A stretch of DNA of 36,331 nucleotides from Sphingobacteriaceae bacterium (GTDB lineage: Bacteria > Bacteroidota > Bacteroidia > Sphingobacteriales > Sphingobacteriaceae): positions 1 to 36,331 of the forward strand of contig CANHCS010000016.1 of assembly GCA_947459195.1 (NCBI GenBank), written 5' to 3'. A program made the position numbers and the translations under genes. Below, one piece after another: positions 31,368 to 36,331 of this stretch. The notes below the pieces were generated by a model, which was not told where the DNA came from, ran no database searches, and saw only the letters and a list, made by a program, of their open reading frames with translations. Position 1 is the first letter of the stretch. Each line of letters begins with the position of its first letter.

Positions 31368-32606
31368 ATGGCCTTAAATTACATCTGGATCTCCTTCTTC
31401 ATCATTGCCTTTGGCATTGCCCTCATTAAACTCATTTTTTTCGGCGATACCGAGATCTTTAAATTACTAGTGGAAGGATTATTCGATAGTACCAAAACCT
31501 CGGTGATGGACATTGCCCTGCCCTTGGTAGGTACCATGGCTTTTTGGTTAGGTATCATGAATATTGGTGAAAAAGCGGGTGCTATCAATTTTTTATCAAG
31601 AATAGTTGGTCCCTTTTTCAGTCGTTTGTTCCCGGAAGTGCCTGAAAATCACCCGGCCAGCGGACAAATGATGATGAACTTTTCTGCCAACATGCTTGGT
31701 TTGGATAACGCTGCTACCCCATTGGGCTTAAAAGCAATGGGCACATTGCAAGAACTAAATCCACAAAAGGAAACTGCATCAAATGCTCAAATCATGTTCC
31801 TGGTGTTGCATACATCGGGTTTAACCATCTTACCAATTTCAATTATTGCACAAAGGGCCATCATGGGTGCACAAGACCCCACCGATATTTTCATCCCCTG
31901 CATCATTGCCACTTTTGTTGCAACCATTGCAGCCATGCTCATTGTGTCTATTTGGCAAAAAATCAATCTTTGGGATCGAGTTATCATTTCCTGGTTATTG
32001 GGATTAATTGCTTTTATCTCCTTGTTGGTTTGGTATTTCACAGCCTATCTCAGTAAAGAACAGATCAGTGAAGTTTCTAAAGTGATCAGCAATGTATTGT
32101 TGTTTGCCATCCCTGTTACCTTTATCTTGGGTGCCATCCGTAAAAAGGTAAATGTTTTTGAATCGTTTATCGAAGGTGCTAAAGGTGGTTTTGAAACATC
32201 TATCAAAATCATTCCTTATCTGGTGGCCATGCTGGCTGCCATTAGTGTACTCAGAAATTCAGGAGCTTTAAGCTATGTAGTTGAGGGATTTAAGTGGGGA
32301 TTCTCTTTTTTAAACATCGATACCCGATTTACCGATTCACTACCAGTTGCGCTCATGAAACCACTCAGCGGCTCAGGTTCAAGAGCCATGATGCTCGATT
32401 CAATGAAAACCTTCGGCCCCGACTCTTTTGTGGGCAGGTTATCCTGTGTTTTTCAAGGTTCAGCCGATACCACCTTTTATATCGTGGCATTGTATTTTGG
32501 TTCTGTGGGCGTCAAAAAAACGCGTTATGCCATCAGTGCCGGTTTATTGGCTGATCTTTTCGGTGTGATAGCCGCCATTTTCGTGAGTTATTTGTTCTTC
32601 GGATAA
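31368..32606 (+). CDS. Nucleoside recognition (Gate) domain protein, SpmA-SpmB-type fusion
   Basis: 412-residue inner-membrane protein. The first half resembles SpmA: VMDIALPLVGTMAFWLGIMNIGEKAGAI, then FPEVPENHPASGQMMMNFSANMLGLDNAATPLGLKAM. The second half resembles SpmB: SFIEGAKGGFETSIKIIPYLVAMLAAISVLRNSG ... RFTDSLPVALMKPLSGSGSRAMM and ADTTFYIVALYFGSVGVKKTRYA. In Bacillus SpmA and SpmB are separate and act in spore-core dehydration; here one protein combines both in an organism with no sign of sporulation. Fused forms are known in Bacteroidota and others; their transport function is unknown. I start at ATG 31368 (MALNYIWISF); an in-frame TTG at 31338 lies within the yidC terminator. Confidence 0.88.
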   Translation: MALNYIWISFFIIAFGIALIKLIFFGDTEIFKLLVEGLFDSTKTSVMDIALPLVGTMAFWLGIMNIGEKAGAINFLSRIVGPFFSRLFPEVPENHPASGQMMMNFSANMLGLDNAATPLGLKAMGTLQELNPQKETASNAQIMFLVLHTSGLTILPISIIAQRAIMGAQDPTDIFIPCIIATFVATIAAMLIVSIWQKINLWDRVIISWLLGLIAFISLLVWYFTAYLSKEQISEVSKVISNVLLFAIPVTFILGAIRKKVNVFESFIEGAKGGFETSIKIIPYLVAMLAAISVLRNSGALSYVVEGFKWGFSFLNIDTRFTDSLPVALMKPLSGSGSRAMMLDSMKTFGPDSFVGRLSCVFQGSADTTFYIVALYFGSVGVKKTRYAISAGLLADLFGVIAAIFVSYLFFG

Positions 32607-32634
32607 ATATTTTAATGTTTATAAATTTTCTTTA

Positions 32635-32656
32635 TAAGAAATAAAACAATTTCTTA
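32635..32656 (+). promoter_or_regulatory. First stem-loop upstream of the GH9 gene
   Basis: Perfect 8-bp stem TAAGAAAT / ATTTCTTA around AAAACA in the 86-nt gap between the SpmAB-type gene and the GH9 gene. There is no T run after it, so it is a weak terminator candidate at best; it may be an operator. Confidence 0.4.
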
Positions 32657-32668
32657 AGTATTGATATT

Positions 32669-32693
32669 TAGTTAGGGTAATGAAACCTAACTA
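32669..32693 (+). promoter_or_regulatory. Second stem-loop, touching the GH9 start codon
   Basis: Perfect 8-bp stem TAGTTAGG / CCTAACTA around GTAATGAAA; the last paired base is the A of the ATG at 32693. Folded RNA would hide the initiation region, which suggests translational control, or the DNA palindrome could be a regulator site. Confidence 0.5.
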
Positions 32694-35600
32694 TGAAAAA
32701 TATCATCAATTTAACCCTATTATTTTTGTGCACCCTTTGTGCAAAATCACAAAATTTACCATTATGGAATGGTGAAACTCCTAACATTGCTAACTGCATT
32801 TTTAATAATGGCACCGCCGATAATTCCGGTCCGTATGCAGGGCAATGGGCTTTTAAGGGAACTATCAACAATTGGAAACCGGGAATTATCAATCTTAAAT
32901 GCCAAGATAAATGGCGGGTGGACTTGTCTGCACATAACGAGATCAGATTTTACTTGAAAAGTGAGCTGGTTGGAGCAAACCTCAAAATTGGATTAACTGG
33001 CTGGCCTCATAGTAGCCAGATGGTCGATGTTGCTCCTTATGTAGAGAACGGTCCGGCAGATGCTCAATATAAACTGGTTAAAATCCCAACTCAATTATTA
33101 AAAACTGCAGAATATCAACTCCATAGCGTAGAGAATATTCGATTTGAAACCACTTCTGATAACTTGTTTAATTTTTATGTAGACGAGTTAATCGCATTTG
33201 ATACAGAAGCGAATAAGGTCGATTCGATCAATTTATTGTCCAATCAGGTGATTAAATTGAATATCAGCGGACGCTATGACATGAATGATGTTTTACAAGT
33301 ATTTAACTACAACATCACCAGCACCGACGATCCTGAATTCAGCTTTCCTCAGTTTCCAGGCAAAATAGGACGTCATTTTTTTGTGAGAGATTTTCCGGAT
33401 TATTCCACCAATCCAATGTTGAAGAATGAAATTTTCCTGGTGCTCAGTAAAAAACTGAAAAACAACAAAAACTACACCATCACCATCAATAACGTGAAAG
33501 ATCCTGCCGGAAATAGCTTCAATGCTCCACAAAAAATAGCATTCCAATTCAACGATCTACAATTGATCAATCACTCTGTGAAGGTAAATCAAGTAGGCTA
33601 TTTTAACTGGGCTCCAAAATATGCTTATATCGGAAACTATTTGGGAGATGCCGGTGAAATGCCGGTGAGCGCACCCAATTTCCAACTCAAAAAATCAGAT
33701 ACAGACGAAGTGGTTTTAAGTAGCACACCAGATTTCAGGGGAAGCGACCCAAAACTAAGTGGTGAATTAATCTTCGATTGTGATTTCAGTAGTTTTTATA
33801 CCCCGGGGAAATATTACGTTTATGTTCCAGGAATTGGCCGCTCTTACGATTTTGAAATATCAGATCGTGTTTTAGATGCTGCATATTACACCACCGCCAG
33901 GGGTTTGTTTTATCAAAGATGTGGAACTACACTCAAAGAGCCTTTTGCAGATCCGAAATGGAGCCATGGTGAATGTCATTTGAATGACGGTTATTCTCAT
34001 GATTCCTGGTTAAAGTCGAGTCTTTATAACGGGGAGCCTATTCATCAATATATCCCCATGCCGATGGGTTGGCACGATGCCGGAGATTATGGGAAATATG
34101 CCACTCCCGGACTTTCTGCATTGTACTATTTACTCACAATCTATCAGTTCTATCCCGAAAAATTTGCTGATGGTGAATTGAATTTGCCCGAAAGCGGCAA
34201 TGGCATTCCAGATATTTTGGATGAAGCGAAACATGAGCTGAACTGGCTGCTAAAAATGCAAGCGGCCGATGGAGGGGTTTATGAAAGAATAACAACAATT
34301 AACTGGCCTAACACCATGCCCGATGATGATTTGGGCATGAGGTACATCTCAGAAAAAACCACCAATACAACCGGACAGTTTGCCGCCATCATGGCCATGG
34401 CAAACCGCATATTCAAGCCTTTTTTACCAAATTTTGCCGATCAATGCCTGAACCAAGCTAAACAAGCCATGAACTTTTTATTGGCACACCCAGATGCTGC
34501 TCCGGCTGGTGGTTATGACCCAGGACCGGCTGGAATGGGTGGGGGCGATTATCCCGATCCAGAAGGTGATCAGGATGAAAGGGCTTGGGCCGCTGCCGAA
34601 TTATACAAATCTACCGGAGACCTGAATTTTAGGAATTTATTTGATGATTATTGGTCAAAACACCCTCCATTTTGGGGATGGAATCCATTTCAGCATCATC
34701 AAATAGCTGCTTCACTAGCATATGCTACCACCAATTATCCTGTTGATGAAAATAAAGTGACCAGCATCAAACAGGCCATTGTTAATTATGCCGAAAATAC
34801 CCTCTCCCCGCGAATTGAGAGTAATTATTACCGTAGTGCTTGTCGCTTAGATGTACTAGTATTTTTGGGATGGGGAGCCTACGGACAATCGAGCCGATAT
34901 TCTTGGGATCTGATCATGGCCTATTATTTGACCGGATTAGAAAAATACAAAAAGAATGCGCTTTTAAGTTTGGATGTACAACTTGGAAATAACCCGCAAA
35001 ACATGACTTATGTTACCGGTTTAGGAAGCAAATATCCGATGGATCCACTACACCACCCATCGCGACACGATGGAAGCCAGGAACCTGTACCAGGAATCCC
35101 AATTTACGGTCCAAGTGCGCACTTAAATATGAGTAATCCATACGATTTTGCAGTTCAAAGTACAGCCAATCTCTACCCTGCCGGAGAAGACATAACTGAC
35201 CCCTATCCGGCATTAAGACGTTTTTATGGCATCTCTTCCAATGTAGGTATGAGTGAATTCAATGTGATTGATATGGCCATCACTTCCAGTGTAATCGGTT
35301 TTTTTAAAACGGAGCCGCTGAAGGGTAACATTTCACAGAGTCCCTTATATAAACTCAATTATTTCAAAGCTATAAATCAGTTAAACAAAATTGTGTTGAA
35401 ATGGGAAACTGCAATGGAGCAGCAAATCAACTATTTTTCACTTGAAAAGAGCTATGATGGGAATACCTATCAGGAGATTTTAAAAATTAACAGTAAAGGG
35501 AATAGTGATGTACCACAGCAATATGAAGGAATGGATCCAAACACTCTAGCAAACACGAATTATTACAGATTAAAAATAGTTGATCAGCAAGGAAACAGCA

Positions 35601-35899
35601 TCTACAGCCAGGTCATCATTGTGGAATTATCTGACAAGAGCAACAGAAAGCTAAAGCTATATCCTAACCCTGCATCAGATCAAATTCATTTCACCATTTT
35701 AGATGATAACAATGTTCAAATCTATTGGAACATGATCATTTCAGATTTTGATGGCAAGGTGGTTTTGAAAGGAACTGGAGAAATAGCAAGTTTATCAGAA
35801 CTGCTCAATAAGCACTTATCGAACCTCAAGCCTGGGGTTTATGTCATCAAGCTAAATAATGGTTCGGAGGAGCTGAGCACTAAATTTGTGAGAAAATGA
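32693..35899 (+). CDS. Secreted glycoside hydrolase family 9 enzyme with T9SS sorting domain
   Basis: 1068-residue exported enzyme, probably an endoglucanase or related beta-glucanase. Order: signal peptide (1-19, ends KSQ); a beta-sandwich carbohydrate-binding-like module (about 20-165); an SbsA-like Ig region (about 168-285); the CelD-N Ig domain (VKVNQVGYFNWAPKYAYIGN, about 297-390); the GH9 catalytic domain (about 395-870); a fibronectin-like linker domain (about 890-980); and a type A T9SS sorting domain (LKLYPNPASDQIHFTI ... GVYVIKL, about 988-1068). Catalytic features: GWHDAGDYGKY with D462 and D465, HHPSRHD at 787-793 and the proton donor E855 in MSEFNVID. It starts at ATG 32693. No SusC/SusD or other carbohydrate genes adjoin it. 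It is followed by a terminator shared with tRNA-Arg. Substrate (cellulose, xyloglucan, mixed-linkage glucan) is not readable from sequence. Confidence 0.94.
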   Translation: MKNIINLTLLFLCTLCAKSQNLPLWNGETPNIANCIFNNGTADNSGPYAGQWAFKGTINNWKPGIINLKCQDKWRVDLSAHNEIRFYLKSELVGANLKIGLTGWPHSSQMVDVAPYVENGPADAQYKLVKIPTQLLKTAEYQLHSVENIRFETTSDNLFNFYVDELIAFDTEANKVDSINLLSNQVIKLNISGRYDMNDVLQVFNYNITSTDDPEFSFPQFPGKIGRHFFVRDFPDYSTNPMLKNEIFLVLSKKLKNNKNYTITINNVKDPAGNSFNAPQKIAFQFNDLQLINHSVKVNQVGYFNWAPKYAYIGNYLGDAGEMPVSAPNFQLKKSDTDEVVLSSTPDFRGSDPKLSGELIFDCDFSSFYTPGKYYVYVPGIGRSYDFEISDRVLDAAYYTTARGLFYQRCGTTLKEPFADPKWSHGECHLNDGYSHDSWLKSSLYNGEPIHQYIPMPMGWHDAGDYGKYATPGLSALYYLLTIYQFYPEKFADGELNLPESGNGIPDILDEAKHELNWLLKMQAADGGVYERITTINWPNTMPDDDLGMRYISEKTTNTTGQFAAIMAMANRIFKPFLPNFADQCLNQAKQAMNFLLAHPDAAPAGGYDPGPAGMGGGDYPDPEGDQDERAWAAAELYKSTGDLNFRNLFDDYWSKHPPFWGWNPFQHHQIAASLAYATTNYPVDENKVTSIKQAIVNYAENTLSPRIESNYYRSACRLDVLVFLGWGAYGQSSRYSWDLIMAYYLTGLEKYKKNALLSLDVQLGNNPQNMTYVTGLGSKYPMDPLHHPSRHDGSQEPVPGIPIYGPSAHLNMSNPYDFAVQSTANLYPAGEDITDPYPALRRFYGISSNVGMSEFNVIDMAITSSVIGFFKTEPLKGNISQSPLYKLNYFKAINQLNKIVLKWETAMEQQINYFSLEKSYDGNTYQEILKINSKGNSDVPQQYEGMDPNTLANTNYYRLKIVDQQGNSIYSQVIIVELSDKSNRKLKLYPNPASDQIHFTILDDNNVQIYWNMIISDFDGKVVLKGTGEIASLSELLNKHLSNLKPGVYVIKLNNGSEELSTKFVRK

Positions 35900-35900
35900 A

Positions 35901-35927
35901 AAAACCGGAATAGATTATTCCGGTTTT
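35901..35927. terminator. Terminator shared by the GH9 gene and tRNA-Arg
   Basis: 11-bp stem AAAACCGGAAT / ATTCCGGTTTT around AGATT, T-rich on both sides. It starts 1 nt after the GH9 stop codon, and its far arm meets the encoded CCA of tRNA-Arg at 35927, so one hairpin ends both convergent transcripts. Confidence 0.85.
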
Positions 35928-36003
35928 GGTACCCCCAACAGGATTCGAACCTGTGACCCACGGTTTAGAAAACCGTTGCTCTATCCAGCTGAGCTATGGA
36001 GGC
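35927..36003 (-). tRNA. tRNA-Arg (anticodon TCT)
   Basis: 77 nt including an encoded 3' CCA. On the minus strand the acceptor is GCCTCCA paired with TGGGGGT (two G-T pairs). The anticodon stem ACGGT/ACCGT holds loop TTTCTAA, giving TCT, which reads AGA. The T arm is CAGG TTCGAAT CCTG and the discriminator is A. A -7-like TACTTTTG lies at 36013-36020. Confidence 0.95.
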
Positions 36004-36012
36004 AAAGCTTTG

Positions 36013-36020
36013 CAAAAGTA
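36013..36020 (-). promoter_or_regulatory. Putative -7 element of tRNA-Arg (TACTTTTG)
   Basis: Exact TAnnTTTG match on the minus strand, 9 nt before the mature tRNA 5' end. The palindrome GCAAAGCTTTGC (36002-36013) lies between it and the gene. No -33 TTTG is seen. Confidence 0.4.
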
Positions 36021-36061
36021 AAAAATCGAAACAGATTTAAAAAATCAGTTTTATCCAATTA

Positions 36062-36091
36062 AAAAAGCCCTTAATTACTTAAGGGCTTTTT
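36062..36091 (-). terminator. Terminator of tRNA-Pro
   Basis: Perfect 13-bp stem AAAAAGCCCTTAA / TTAAGGGCTTTTT around a 4-nt loop, with T runs on both strands. It lies 2 nt beyond the 3' end of tRNA-Pro and separates it from the tRNA-Arg promoter. Confidence 0.85.
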
Positions 36092-36093
36092 CG

Positions 36094-36167
36094 TCGGGGT
36101 GGCAGGATTCGAACCTACGACCTCCACATCCCAAATGTGGCGCGATACCGGGCTACGCTACACCCCG
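36094..36167 (-). tRNA. tRNA-Pro (anticodon TGG)
   Basis: 74 nt without CCA (the bases after discriminator A read CGA, so CCA must be added by the CCA enzyme). The acceptor is CGGGGTG/CACCCCG. The anticodon stem CCACA/TGTGG holds TTTGGGA, giving TGG. The T arm is GTAGG TTCGAAT CCTGC. The two neighbouring tRNAs do encode CCA. Confidence 0.95.
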
Positions 36168-36186
36168 AGCTTCTTACGAAGGTTTG

Positions 36187-36217
36187 CAAAAATAGGATTT
36201 TTGCGGCTCTAGACAAA
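36187..36217 (-). promoter_or_regulatory. Full-consensus Bacteroidota promoter for tRNA-Pro
   Basis: On the minus strand TTTG (36214-36217), 19 nt, then TATTTTTG (36187-36194): the TTTG-N19-TAnnTTTG housekeeping promoter with no mismatch. The -7 element ends 19 nt before the mature tRNA-Pro 5' end. It is the only complete -33/-7 pair I found in the window. Confidence 0.75.
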
Positions 36218-36236
36218 TAAATTCGGATTTATTTGT
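36213..36236 (-). terminator. Hairpin after tRNA-Ser, overlapping the tRNA-Pro promoter
   Basis: Perfect 10-bp stem ACAAATAAAT / ATTTATTTGT around a 4-nt loop, 5 nt past the CCA of tRNA-Ser. The 3' side on the minus strand lacks a T run, so it may be a weak terminator or processing signal. Its downstream arm contains the -33 TTTG of tRNA-Pro. Confidence 0.5.
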
Positions 36237-36241
36237 TTTGA

Positions 36242-36331
<90 letters not shown>

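Noticed and set aside
36213-36236. Short ORF or riboswitch between tRNA-Ser and tRNA-Pro
   Set aside because: The 74-nt spacer is explained by a hairpin and a consensus promoter; there is no room for a conserved aptamer.

Overview
The window is core chromosome of a Bacteroidota bacterium, most likely of the Sphingobacteriales (Pedobacter/Solitalea-like; the genus is inference). Four things point there. Starts lack Shine-Dalgarno sequences, and TAnnTTTG promoter -7 elements lie just upstream of many genes. There is a GLPGLI-type secreted protein. The secreted GH9 enzyme ends in a type IX secretion (T9SS) sorting domain. The gene complement (KDO synthesis, pyrG-yidC pair, two RecQ forms) also fits. 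Base composition looks even throughout, and I see no phage, transposon, integrase or CRISPR.

Layout. 1-8151 is all minus strand: thrS (3' end cut by the window edge), a GLPGLI-like secreted protein, a CCG-domain Fe-S protein, a UMF1-type MFS transporter, a RecQ helicase without HRDC, and a BaiN/HI0933-type flavoprotein. From 8243 the plus strand carries lepA, folD and a small secreted NTF2-like protein, tail to tail with a Rieske/NTF2-like pair. 12212-14051 carries queE, a secreted dienelactone hydrolase-like protein and a small membrane protein. 14130-19289 holds recQ-kdsA (minus) diverging from kdsD-manC (plus), an LPS/sugar-nucleotide cluster. Then follow rlmB (minus), dnaB (plus), a LolD/MacB-type ABC ATPase and an acyltransferase (minus), trpS, a deoxynucleoside kinase and kdsB (plus), a small membrane protein and rhlE (minus), and pyrG-yidC, an SpmA-SpmB-type fusion and a 1068-residue GH9 enzyme (plus). 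Three tRNA genes (Ser-GCT, Pro-TGG, Arg-TCT) close the window on the minus strand.

How the genes work together. kdsD, kdsA and kdsB supply three steps of CMP-KDO synthesis for lipopolysaccharide (KDO-8-P phosphatase is not here), and manC supplies GDP-mannose. lepA, thrS, trpS, rlmB and the tRNAs serve translation; dnaB, two RecQs, the deoxynucleoside kinase and pyrG serve DNA replication and nucleotide supply; yidC and the ABC ATPase serve the envelope.

No clearly new multi-gene system was found. The most interesting signals are regulatory. Six genes have a -7 element only 4-8 nt before the start codon, implying leaderless or nearly leaderless mRNAs. Two genes appear to start with TTG. A nearly complete promoter pair is packed into 39 bp between plsC and trpS. 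Stem-loops sit in the thrS, folD and GH9 leaders, and a hairpin shared between tRNA-Ser and tRNA-Pro overlaps a consensus promoter.
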